From Lachnospiraceae bacterium (GTDB taxonomy: Bacteria; Bacillota; Clostridia; Lachnospirales; Lachnospiraceae), in NCBI GenBank assembly GCA_900772845.1, contig CAAGSD010000122.1, forward strand, positions 1-9,872: a stretch of 9,872 bases of DNA, given 5' to 3'. Every line of letters begins with the position of its first letter. Position 1 is the first letter of the stretch. Positions 1 to 6,561 of the stretch are shown here, in pieces. A program made the position numbers and the translations under genes. Under the pieces are notes generated by a model, which made no database searches, was not told where the DNA came from, and was given only the letters and a program-made list of their open reading frames with translations.

Positions 1-105
1 GGCTTGAACAAAGTGAAAGCCAGCGTCTTTAGGCGCTGGCCGGTAACAGAGGCTTATAGCCTCAGAGCAAACCACCCGTTAGACGGGTGGTGGTGATTTT
101 TCATG
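1..105 (+). mobile_element. Probable right end of an IS200/IS605-type element (omega-RNA-like structured region)
   Basis: Three hairpins follow one another: a 9-bp stem at 19-27/32-40 (starting GCCAGCG, one G-U pair), a 6-bp stem GAGGCT/AGCCTC at 49-54/58-63, and an 8-bp stem ACCACCCG/CGGGTGGT at 71-78/84-91 followed by T5. Compact stacked hairpins with a strong subterminal hairpin are typical of the right ends of IS200/IS605 elements, where they overlap the guide (omega) RNA of TnpB. The transposase gene would lie upstream, outside the window. One frame is open from base 1 to a stop at 92-94 and another ends at 30-32, so the tail of a gene may be included. The family call rests on remembered resemblance and architecture, not on a protein. 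An ordinary gene end with a terminator is the alternative. Confidence 0.4.
71..101 (+). terminator. Hairpin with T-tract, terminator-like
   Basis: A perfect 8-bp stem (71-78/84-91) with loop TTAGA is followed by GGTGA and then five T's (97-101). It would act as an intrinsic terminator on the plus strand. The same stem lies just beyond the hicB stop on the minus strand and is followed there by TTTGCTCT, so it may also end the hicAB transcript, though the T-tract on that side is poor. Confidence 0.5.
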
Positions 106-110
106 TTGCA

Positions 111-509
111 CTATTGAGGACTGATTCGCTGCAAAAGAGCATCCTGCAATACTTGTGAAAAGTTAATATTCATTGCAACAGCAGTTTCATTCAGCCATTC
201 GGGAATGGTCAATGTTTTTTTTACAGCTTTGTTATTAAAACGTTTGCGATATTCCAGGGTATCGCATGCAACCATACTTAAAAAGGAATCCGCAGTAACT
301 TTGATGTCTGACATTTTGGAAGGCTGTGGAATGGGGCGTTGGTCCTTTTCATATCCATAGAGAATAAGCGCGAGGGCATCTTCAGCCATAAACAGAGCAT
401 CAGCCAGTGTGTCGCCGCAGGTATAACAACCTTCCAGATCGGGAAAATATACAGAATAACCTCCATCTGGTTCAGAAGTAAAAATAGCGGGATAAACATA
501 TTTAGACAT
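111..509 (-). CDS. hicB: HicB-family antitoxin
   Basis: This 132-residue protein is a HicB antitoxin, which binds and neutralises the HicA mRNA interferase and represses its own operon. Residues ~5-65 (YPAIFTSEPDGGYSVYFPDL, then EGC and a helix with AEDAL) form the HicB-like partial RNase H fold. Residues ~95-127 (KKTLTIPEWLNE and NFSQVLQDAL) look like a ribbon-helix-helix DNA-binding segment. I chose the ATG at 507-509 because AAGGAGA lies 6 nt or so upstream (515-521). An upstream in-frame ATG at 557 would overlap hicA and has no comparable site. The gene follows hicA with a 13-nt gap, the usual toxin-first order. The stop codon is only about 10 nt from the proposed IS end, but the protein appears full length. 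Confidence 0.9.
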   Translation of the reverse strand: MSKYVYPAIFTSEPDGGYSVYFPDLEGCYTCGDTLADALFMAEDALALILYGYEKDQRPIPQPSKMSDIKVTADSFLSMVACDTLEYRKRFNNKAVKKTLTIPEWLNETAVAMNINFSQVLQDALLQRISPQ

Positions 510-522
510 AAGAATCTCCTTT

Positions 523-708
523 CTAAGAATCCATTCCGGCATCGCGCAAAATAGCAATGGCAGTTCCGGTTTTTATTTCCTTTTTGTGTCGAGGAACAGC
601 AAACTGTTTTCCCGTCACAGAGCTATACCAAATATCGTGATTGCTTCCGTGACGGATAAGAGAACAACCATTTTTCTTTAATAGTTTTAGCAGTTCGTTT
701 GTTTTCAT
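523..708 (-). CDS. hicA: HicA-family mRNA interferase toxin
   Basis: This 61-residue protein has the size and fold signature of HicA toxins, small double-stranded-RNA-binding-like ribonucleases that cleave mRNA independently of the ribosome. It reads MKTNELLKLLKKNGCSLIRHG, followed by SNHDIWY with the expected catalytic histidine at residue 24. PRHKKEIKTGTA and a C-terminal helix ILRDAGM follow. The start is supported by AAAGGA about 7 nt upstream on the minus strand. It is the first gene of a two-gene operon with hicB and lies directly behind a consensus promoter. No residue needed for activity appears to be missing, so the toxin is probably functional. Confidence 0.9.
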   Translation of the reverse strand: MKTNELLKLLKKNGCSLIRHGSNHDIWYSSVTGKQFAVPRHKKEIKTGTAIAILRDAGMDS

Positions 709-724
709 AGATATCCTTTCTTAA

Positions 725-753
725 ATTATAATACGTGTAAACACGTGTGTCAA
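725..753 (-). promoter_or_regulatory. hicAB promoter, perfect sigma-A consensus
   Basis: On the minus strand TTGACA (748-753) and TATAAT (725-730) are separated by exactly 17 nt. The hicA start codon is 17 nt downstream of the -10 box. Such a perfect promoter implies strong transcription kept low by a repressor, which fits the palindrome in its spacer. Confidence 0.9.
733..746. promoter_or_regulatory. Palindromic operator in the hicAB promoter spacer
   Basis: ACGTGTAAACACGT is a perfect inverted repeat (6-bp arms, AA centre) lying wholly between the -35 and -10 boxes. Binding there would block RNA polymerase. HicB has a ribbon-helix-helix-like C-terminus and is the natural candidate repressor. 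The assignment to HicB is inferred from position. Confidence 0.7.
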
Positions 754-761
754 TAAGCAGA

Positions 762-824
762 AAAAACACCTCAAATAATAAGCCTAAATGTTTAGATGAT
801 TGGCATATTATTTGAAGTGTTTTT
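762..824. repeat. 63-nt near-perfect inverted repeat between divergent promoters
   Basis: The 19-nt arms 762-780 (AAAAACACCTCAAATAATA) and 806-824 pair with one mismatch. Inside, GCC (782-784) pairs with GGC (802-804), and CTAAA/TTTAG (784-788/791-795) can form an alternative small hairpin. The outermost bases are A-runs on the left and T-runs on the right, so on either strand the stem is followed by T's, as in a bidirectional terminator. No gene converges here: hicAB and the nuclease gene both run outward. It may insulate the two promoters or be a small MITE-like remnant; CAG occurs on both outer flanks, too short to prove a target duplication. Confidence 0.7.
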
Positions 825-891
825 CAGATATTTTTAGCATACTGTTTTTTGAAAAAGTTGTCAATGAAAAGAAGAGGTCAGATGAAAAATG

Positions 892-900
892 TGGTATAAT
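892..900 (+). promoter_or_regulatory. Extended -10 promoter of the nuclease gene
   Basis: TGG-TATAAT (892-900) is an extended -10 element. No good -35 box lies 16-18 nt upstream, as is usual for extended -10 promoters. Transcription would start near 907, giving a leader of about 30 nt before the ATG at 937. Confidence 0.6.
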
Positions 901-936
901 TTCCAAAGAGCTTTACAAGGGAGTAATTGACAAGCT

Positions 937-2088
937 ATGAAAATGAAACACAACAGACCTCAGAAACGTTTGACAAGGCAATTGTCATTATGGCTGGTAC
1001 TGCTATTGACATTCACCGGCTGTGCGGAAAGCACCGCCACACTGCAGGATAATACCTATACGATAGAGCAGCCGGCGACGATCCCCTCCGAATTACTGGA
1101 GGCATCGGAGACTGCAGCATCGGAACCCGTATTCGGACAGCCACAGGAAAACACTTCGGATACACAAGAATCGCAGCAGGTCACATCTGCAACAGATGCT
1201 CCGACAGGAGAGGGCACGTCAGCATTTTCCCTCCGGGAGATTCCGGCATACTCCGGCACGCCATATACGGAGGTGAACGACAATCAACCCTATTTCACAG
1301 AGGCGGATCTGACTACACAGTCCTTCGAGACTTACAGCGAGCTGGACAGCCTGGGACGTTGTGGTGTGGCATATGCAAATGTGGGACAGGATCTGATGCC
1401 GACGGAACCCAGAGGAGAGATCGGTTCTGTGAAGCCTACCGGCTGGCATCTGGTGAAATACGATAACGTGGACGGAAAATACCTCTACAATCGCTGCCAT
1501 CTGATCGCCTACATGCTGGCAGCGGAAAATGCTAACCCGCAGAATCTGATTACCGGAACCAGATATCTGAATACACAGGGAATGCTTCCCTTTGAAACCA
1601 GGGTATCCGACTATGTAAAAGCCACCGGAAATCATGTGCTGTACCGTGTCACACCTATTTTTGACGGTGATAACCTTCTGGCAGATGGAGTCCTCATGGA
1701 AGCCTATTCCGTGGAAGATGCCGGAGCAGGAATCTGTTTCTGCGTGTTTGTCTATAATGTACAGCCGGGGATCGGCATAGACTATGCCACAGGAGATAAC
1801 TGGGCGGAGGACAGCGGAACCTGCCAAAGCACAGAAGCATCTGTTGCGGTAGAGACACCGGCGCCACAGTCGGAGACCGATGCCATGGTGCAGACCTCAC
1901 CGGAATCGTCGGCACCGCAGGAATCCCAGGGAATTACTTATGTGCTGAATACCAACACCATGAAATTCCACTATCCCACATGTTCCAGTGTGGATGATAT
2001 GAAGGAGAAAAATAAAGAGATCTATACCGGCAGCAGAGAAGAAGTCATTAATATGGGATATGTTCCCTGCAAGCGGTGTAATCCATAA
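937..2088 (+). CDS. Lipoprotein DNA/RNA non-specific endonuclease with C-terminal Cys-rich motif
   Basis: The 383-residue protein begins with a basic N-region, a hydrophobic core and lipobox FTGC (Cys29), so it should be lipidated and exposed outside the membrane. A Ser/Thr/Glu-rich linker runs to about residue 100. Residues ~105-285 match the DNA-entry nuclease (EndA-like, Endonuclease_NS_2) family: YNRCHLIAYML holds the catalytic His188, and QNLITGTRYLNTQGMLPFE carries the conserved asparagines of the metal site. The usual DRGH motif is NRCH here. After a second linker (~290-330) comes YVLNTNTMKFHYPTC, then YTGSREEV and PCKRC, with His345, Cys349, Cys378 and Cys381 placed to bind a metal, as in the small C-terminal domain often attached to clostridial nucleases. 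GGGAG lies 13 nt before the ATG, longer than usual. Likely roles are nutrient scavenging or DNA processing at uptake; none is shown by the neighbours. Confidence 0.85.
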   Translation: MKMKHNRPQKRLTRQLSLWLVLLLTFTGCAESTATLQDNTYTIEQPATIPSELLEASETAASEPVFGQPQENTSDTQESQQVTSATDAPTGEGTSAFSLREIPAYSGTPYTEVNDNQPYFTEADLTTQSFETYSELDSLGRCGVAYANVGQDLMPTEPRGEIGSVKPTGWHLVKYDNVDGKYLYNRCHLIAYMLAAENANPQNLITGTRYLNTQGMLPFETRVSDYVKATGNHVLYRVTPIFDGDNLLADGVLMEAYSVEDAGAGICFCVFVYNVQPGIGIDYATGDNWAEDSGTCQSTEASVAVETPAPQSETDAMVQTSPESSAPQESQGITYVLNTNTMKFHYPTCSSVDDMKEKNKEIYTGSREEVINMGYVPCKRCNP

Positions 2089-2096
2089 TAGCTGAT

Positions 2097-2142
2097 AACG
2101 AAAGAGGGAATGCGCAACATGTTGCGCATCCCCTCTTTCGTT
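2097..2142 (+). terminator. Long hairpin after the nuclease gene
   Basis: AACGAAAGAGGG (2097-2108) pairs perfectly with 2131-2142. Inside it is the perfect 20-nt palindrome ATGCGCAACATGTTGCGCAT (2110-2129), separated from the outer stem by one A/C mismatch. The hairpin starts 8 nt after the stop codon. There is no T-tract after it, so termination would rely on the stem, or it may act as a 3' stabiliser. Confidence 0.65.
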
Positions 2143-2218
2143 GGAAAGGCAGAAAAATAATACACAAAATAGTGCAAAACACACAAAAAACAAATTATAA
2201 AATTATTATTTTTGTCAA

Positions 2219-2247
2219 TTTAAAATACAAAATGCACATGATATAAT
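2219..2247 (+). promoter_or_regulatory. Promoter of the galactanase gene
   Basis: TATAAT (2242-2247) is preceded by TGA, making an extended -10 element. A weak -35 box TTTAAA (2219-2224) stands 17 nt upstream. The predicted transcript starts near 2254, leaving a leader of about 118 nt. The surrounding 2143-2240 is AT-rich, with no gene seen. Confidence 0.6.
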
Positions 2248-2260
2248 CCAAACATAGCTG

Positions 2261-2274
2261 AGCAAACGGTTGCA
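2261..2274. promoter_or_regulatory. cre-like / LacI-family operator
   Basis: AGCAAACGGTTGCA matches the catabolite-responsive element pattern TGNAANCGNTTNCA at every fixed position but the first. It is an imperfect palindrome with a CG centre, typical of LacI/GalR-family operators. It lies 14 nt downstream of the -10 box, where a bound repressor would block transcription. CcpA or a galactan-specific LacI-type regulator are both possible; the sequence cannot decide. Confidence 0.6.
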
Positions 2275-2321
2275 CAAACGAGTTGCGCACCACAGGGAGG
2301 ATGCTGAGTGGGATATAGTGG

Positions 2322-2350
2322 TTCCGGTCGGTGCAAAACATCGGCCGGAA
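2322..2350 (+). other. Stem-loop in the galactanase 5' leader
   Basis: TTCCGGTCGGTG (2322-2333) pairs with 2339-2350 over 12 bp including two G-U pairs, with a 5-nt loop. It ends a few nucleotides before the ribosome binding site AGGGAAGG (2358-2365). It could stabilise the mRNA 5' end or affect initiation. No known riboswitch is recognised. Confidence 0.5.
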
Positions 2351-2371
2351 TGCGGAAAGGGAAGGTGCATT

Positions 2372-5300
2372 ATGAAGAAAAAAGAGTTCAGGAGAGGAAT
2401 CAGCGTTTTGCTGGCGGCAGTGCTGCTGCTCGGAACCATCTCTGTAGAAGGTCTGGCAGTTCACGCAGAAGAACAGGATGAGACATGGCAGGACACAGGG
2501 CTTCTGGTGAATGGAGATTTTGAAGATGGTGATAATGGCTGGACAGTCAGCGGAGGAAATGCCGACTGTAAGGTTGTAAATAATACCAATGCAACGAACA
2601 ATACCACCAAATATTACCATATTTATGCAGAAGAGAATACCGAGTTCGTACTGCAACAGATCATACAGGACGTTGCCCCCGGCACATATAAGGTAGAAAT
2701 GGAGCAGGAGGGACATACGATGGCTTCCGGACTGAGCATACAGGTCGGAGATACCACAGGAGAACTTCCGGCGACCACAGGCTGGGATCAATGGTCAGAT
2801 TACACATCGGAAGAAATTGTTATAGAAGAAGCTGCGGATCTGACAATTGCTTTGACCGGAACAATACAGGCAGGCTACTGGGGCGATTTTGATAATTTTG
2901 TTCTGCTGAAAAAAACGGCTGTCACAGAAGAACCCGGAGATGACAGTGAGGAGATATCATGGAAGGATTCCAGACTGTTGGACAACGGAGACTTTGAAGA
3001 GGCGACGGATTCTGTTCCCAATGCATGGGAGATCAGCTTCAGCAGCGGAGAGGACGGAACCTATGGTTATACTGCCAAGACAAATCAGTGGGCAAAAAAT
3101 AATAAAACACAAATGCTGAATCTGTGGAATAACAGCACAAGTCAGGCAGCTGAGGTGATGATACGCCAGACGGTTGCAAAGGCACCGGCCGGAAGATACT
3201 ATCTTTCTTTTGGGCTGGAGGGTGTGGCAGCACAGACGGATATGAAAGTGAAGATCAATGACGTGGAGCTTGCTTTTCCAGCCACTACGGGATGGGATGT
3301 ATGGCAGACCGTTGCTACCCCGGTATTTACTTTGACAGAAGAGACAGAACTTACCATAGAATTCAGTGGTGCGATCAATGCAGGTTGCTGGATAGATCTG
3401 GATGATGTGGTGTTGCATCAGGAGGAAACAGAAGAGGTTCCGGATCCTGTGGAGGCGGAGATCTATGTAGAGCGTGTGGAAAACCTGTCGGATGATTTTA
3501 TCGGCGGCGTGGATGTATCTTCCTATGTATCTCTGAAAAACAGCGGTGTAAAATATTACGATTTTGCAGGAAAAGAACTGGATGACCAGGGATTCTTCAA
3601 CCTGCTGGCGGAAAGTGGAATCAACTATGTCCGTATCAGAGTATGGAACGATCCTTTTGATGCAAACGGAAATGGCTATGGTGGCGGTAACAATGACCTC
3701 GCAGCCGCAGTACAGATCGGCCAGTGGGCCACGAAGGCAGGCATGAGAGTACTGATTGATTTTCATTATTCCGATTTCTGGGCGGATCCTGATAAACAGC
3801 AGGCACCCAAGGCATGGCAGGGACTGAATCTGGATGAGAAGCTTGCCAAAGTAACAACATTTACCGAAAACAGTATCCAGACTTTATTGAACAGCGGCGT
3901 CGATGTCGGCATGGTACAGGTCGGTAACGAGACCAACAATGGAATTGCCGGAGAGAGCAGCTGGTCAGAAGGAATGCTAAAGGTATTTGCGGCAGGCTGC
4001 GATGCGGTTCATACAGTGGCGAATGAGAATAATCATCCGATCAAGGCAGTATTACATTTTGCCAACCCGGAAAAAGGGACTTATGTAGGATGGGCGAAAA
4101 AACTGGCAGAGGCAGATGTGGATTATGATGTGTTTGCGTCTTCCTATTATCCTTACTGGCACGGTACTCTGAAAAATTTACAGAATCAGCTGGATACTAT
4201 TGCAACGACCTACGGGAAGGAAGTTATGGTGGCAGAGACCTCCTGGGCAACAACTCTGGAAGACGGAGACGGTCATGACAATACCGTAAGAGAAGGTAAC
4301 AATGACACGGATATGCCTTATGATTTCAGCATCTACGGGCAGGCCAAGGAACTGAGAGAGGTTATCAATACCATTGCAGATACGACCAACGGCATCGGTG
4401 TATTTTACTGGGAACCCGCATGGCTTCCGGTACAGGTCTACGATGCCGATGCAGACAATGCAGAGGAAGTACTGCAGAACAACCGTGCAGCATGGGAACA
4501 GTATGGCTCCGGATGGGCTGCATCGTATGCGGGAGAATACGATGCCAAGGATGCCGGAAAATGGTATGGCGGTTCCGCAGTAGACAATCAGGCATTATTT
4601 GATTTCTCCGGACATCCGCTGGATACGTTGAATATTTTTAAATATGTAAAAACAGGAGCGACCACAGAGCTTAAGATCAGCGTCGTGAAAACGACAACTG
4701 CAGAAGCTGCACTGGGAGAGGAAATCTGTCTTCCGGAAAAAGTAACAGTGACGTATTCCGACGGGAAGTCTTCCGAGAGTGAGGTGACCTGGGATGCGGA
4801 ACAGATCAAGGCTGCACAGGCAAACGGTGCGGGAGACTACCGGATCACGGGCGTGGTCACTCTGAATGAAAAAGAATATACGGCAGTCTGTAATCTGACC
4901 ATCAGCCCGGAAAACCTACTTACGGACGGTGGTTTTGAAAATGGAACGGATAGTGCATGGATTATCGATGGCAACGGTGTGGGAATCAAGGCAGATAGCA
5001 GTAATGTCAGAAAAGGAACCTATTGCCTGCATTTCTGGGCAGATACAGAAATGAATTTCACAGTTACACAGACCATGACACTGAAGACCGGTGTATATAC
5101 CTTTGGAGGATATCTGGAAGGAAAAACGGGAGGCACAGAAGATGCCTATGAGATCTATGTAAGCTATAACGGGCAGGAGGAGACTGCAGCTGCCGGGATG
5201 AACGGCTGGCAGAACTGGAGCAATCCGGAGATAAAAGATATTACGATTACAAAGGACGACACAGAGATTGTACTCGGAATCCGTGTAAAAGCATCTGCGG

Positions 5301-6337
5301 AGGCCTGGGGAGCCTGGGATGATATGTATCTGTATAAGACCGGAGAAGTGGAGTCGGAACCCACAGAGAGTCCTGCGCCCAGTGGGACACCGGAGCCCAC
5401 GGAGAGTCCTGCGCCCAGTGCAACACCGGAACCCACGCAGAGTCCTGCGTCCAGTGCAACACCGGAGCCTACGCAGAATCCTGCGCCCAGTGCAACACCG
5501 GAACCCACGGAAACTCCTGTGCCCAGCGGAACACCGGAGCCTGCAGGAACTCCTGCACCTACGACAACCCCTGCACCTTCGGAGGATGATAGTTCCTCTG
5601 ACAGCAATATCTCCGCACAGAAGCCGGAAGTAGACTGGGATGCAGTGAACAGCAATGTACAGGATAAGGTGAATGAACTGGTACAGAATACAAATATAAA
5701 CAGTGTGAATATGAATATTGTATGTACAGGAGAAGCGCAGGTTCCAGTGAACGTTCTGGAAGCCATTAAGGGATCCAATGTGACATTGGCACTGCATAGC
5801 GGCAACGGTGTGGCCGTCAGTATCAGTGGACAGGATCTGAAAAGAACACCAGGAAATGCATTACAGAAGATCGACCTTACCGTAAATAGTGCGTCACAGA
5901 ATATTCCGGCAGCAGTGGTGGCAGCTAAGAATGCGGATGCTGCAAAACAGTTATCAGTAAAAGACAGCGGAGTTTTCCCGGTAGCAGTCAACATACATGT
6001 AAATGTAGGATCTGAGAACAGCGGAAAATTTGCGAACCTCTATCGCTACAATGCGGAAAAGAAGCAGCTGGAATACTGCGGTACTTTCCAGGTGACCAGA
6101 AACGGCCAGTCAATGTTCGCGTTGAAACGGGGTGGTGACTATGTAGTAACCGTTACTGCCACACAACCCAGAGAAACCATATATTTTACAAGCGGTGACT
6201 ATATGGTGAAAGCAGGAGATACCCTCTCCGCTATCGCAGCCCGCAACCATATGTCTCTGGCAGAATTGAAAGCCAGAAACCCTCAGGTCAGGGATTTACA
6301 TAAGATCCGGGTGGGACAGAAACTAAATCTGAATTAA
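2372..6337 (+). CDS. Secreted, LysM-anchored GH53 endo-beta-1,4-galactanase with three CBM61-like modules
   Basis: This 1321-residue enzyme should cleave beta-1,4-galactan, the side chain of pectin, outside the cell. A signal peptide (1-31, ending AVHA) is followed by CBM61-like galactan-binding modules at ~44-181 and ~201-350. The GH53 catalytic domain at ~374-760 has acid/base Glu520 in VQVGNETNNG, nucleophile Glu622 in VMVAETSW, and the family signature DFHYSDFWADP. Then come an Ig-like domain (~765-845), a third CBM61-like module (~848-990), a Pro/Thr repeat linker (996-1067), an unrecognised domain (~1084-1262) and a C-terminal LysM (~1277-1320) that would hold it on peptidoglycan. I chose the ATG at 2372 over a TTG at 2270 because it has a ribosome binding site and begins a proper signal peptide. 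It appears to be a single-gene unit closed by a terminator. GH53 is certain from its motifs; the CBM61 family number is inferred. Confidence 0.93.
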   Translation: MKKKEFRRGISVLLAAVLLLGTISVEGLAVHAEEQDETWQDTGLLVNGDFEDGDNGWTVSGGNADCKVVNNTNATNNTTKYYHIYAEENTEFVLQQIIQDVAPGTYKVEMEQEGHTMASGLSIQVGDTTGELPATTGWDQWSDYTSEEIVIEEAADLTIALTGTIQAGYWGDFDNFVLLKKTAVTEEPGDDSEEISWKDSRLLDNGDFEEATDSVPNAWEISFSSGEDGTYGYTAKTNQWAKNNKTQMLNLWNNSTSQAAEVMIRQTVAKAPAGRYYLSFGLEGVAAQTDMKVKINDVELAFPATTGWDVWQTVATPVFTLTEETELTIEFSGAINAGCWIDLDDVVLHQEETEEVPDPVEAEIYVERVENLSDDFIGGVDVSSYVSLKNSGVKYYDFAGKELDDQGFFNLLAESGINYVRIRVWNDPFDANGNGYGGGNNDLAAAVQIGQWATKAGMRVLIDFHYSDFWADPDKQQAPKAWQGLNLDEKLAKVTTFTENSIQTLLNSGVDVGMVQVGNETNNGIAGESSWSEGMLKVFAAGCDAVHTVANENNHPIKAVLHFANPEKGTYVGWAKKLAEADVDYDVFASSYYPYWHGTLKNLQNQLDTIATTYGKEVMVAETSWATTLEDGDGHDNTVREGNNDTDMPYDFSIYGQAKELREVINTIADTTNGIGVFYWEPAWLPVQVYDADADNAEEVLQNNRAAWEQYGSGWAASYAGEYDAKDAGKWYGGSAVDNQALFDFSGHPLDTLNIFKYVKTGATTELKISVVKTTTAEAALGEEICLPEKVTVTYSDGKSSESEVTWDAEQIKAAQANGAGDYRITGVVTLNEKEYTAVCNLTISPENLLTDGGFENGTDSAWIIDGNGVGIKADSSNVRKGTYCLHFWADTEMNFTVTQTMTLKTGVYTFGGYLEGKTGGTEDAYEIYVSYNGQEETAAAGMNGWQNWSNPEIKDITITKDDTEIVLGIRVKASAEAWGAWDDMYLYKTGEVESEPTESPAPSGTPEPTESPAPSATPEPTQSPASSATPEPTQNPAPSATPEPTETPVPSGTPEPAGTPAPTTTPAPSEDDSSSDSNISAQKPEVDWDAVNSNVQDKVNELVQNTNINSVNMNIVCTGEAQVPVNVLEAIKGSNVTLALHSGNGVAVSISGQDLKRTPGNALQKIDLTVNSASQNIPAAVVAAKNADAAKQLSVKDSGVFPVAVNIHVNVGSENSGKFANLYRYNAEKKQLEYCGTFQVTRNGQSMFALKRGGDYVVTVTATQPRETIYFTSGDYMVKAGDTLSAIAARNHMSLAELKARNPQVRDLHKIRVGQKLNLN
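5357..5572 (+). repeat. Six imperfect 36-bp tandem repeats encoding a Pro/Thr/Ser linker
   Basis: Six consecutive units of 36 bp encode variants of EPTESPAPSGTP (the second ends SATP, later ones EPTQSPASSATP, EPTQNPAPSATP, EPTETPVPSGTP, EPAGTPAPTTTP). The middle copies are the most alike. Such in-frame repeats can expand or contract without breaking the gene, changing the reach between the enzyme and its cell-wall anchor. Confidence 0.9.
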
Positions 6338-6348
6338 AAATTAGAATG

Positions 6349-6380
6349 GGACTCCGAAACTGATTCGGGGTCCTGTTTTT
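6349..6380 (+). terminator. Intrinsic terminator of the galactanase gene
   Basis: GGACTCCGAA (6349-6358) pairs with TTCGGGGTCC (6364-6373) with one G-U pair and a 5-nt loop. It is followed by TGTTTTT (6374-6380). It begins 11 nt after the stop codon. Confidence 0.9.
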
Positions 6381-6390
6381 GTGCATATGC

Positions 6391-6436
6391 AAAGCAAAAA
6401 GGTAACACAAGTATAATTGTGTTACCTTTTTGCTTT
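6391..6436. repeat. Left inverted site: putative recombinase crossover site and bidirectional terminator
   Basis: Perfect 20-nt arms (AAAGCAAAAAGGTAACACAA and its complement) flank the 6-nt core GTATAA (6411-6416). The reverse complement of 6397-6431 matches 7229-7263 at 31 of 35 positions, including the whole core. Paired arms around a short asymmetric core are what tyrosine recombinases use. In RNA from either strand the stem GGTAACACAA/TTGTGTTACC is followed by TTTTTGCTTT, so the site should also terminate transcription both from the galactanase side and from the leftward flagellar promoter. Confidence 0.8.
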
Positions 6437-6444
6437 CACAATAG

Positions 6445-6471
6445 TTATCGGTACAGAATTTGAAAACTTAA
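6445..6471 (-). promoter_or_regulatory. Sigma-28 (flagellar) promoter facing away from the flagellar genes
   Basis: On the minus strand TTAAGTTT (6464-6471), 11 nt, then ACCGATAA (6445-6452) matches the flagellar consensus TAAAGTTT-N11-GCCGATAA at 14 of 16 positions with exact spacing. Transcription would start near 6437, at the inner edge of the left site, and run at once into that site's terminator hairpin. No minus-strand gene lies downstream for it to serve. After inversion it would read into csrA. Confidence 0.75.
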
Positions 6472-6561
6472 CCCCTTTGTTGAAAAAAATTATTTCCCTC
6501 TTAATTGCCAAAGTAAATTCCGGCCGTCAGGGGAAGAAACGCAACAGCTGGGGCAGGGAAT

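Noticed and set aside
510..557. Longer hicB start at 557
   Set aside because: It would overlap hicA by 35 nt and lacks the ribosome binding site seen before 509.
2305..2325. Leader peptide ORF (MLSGI) in the galactanase 5' leader
   Set aside because: GGGAGG directly abuts the ATG with no spacing, so initiation there is unlikely.
2270..2371. Upstream TTG start that would extend the galactanase by 34 residues
   Set aside because: It overlaps the operator-like palindrome, lacks a ribosome binding site and would bury the signal peptide; the ATG at 2372 has both.
5164..5994. Long minus-strand open frames opposite the galactanase linker
   Set aside because: They mirror the biased codons of the repeat linker and have no start signals or domain features.
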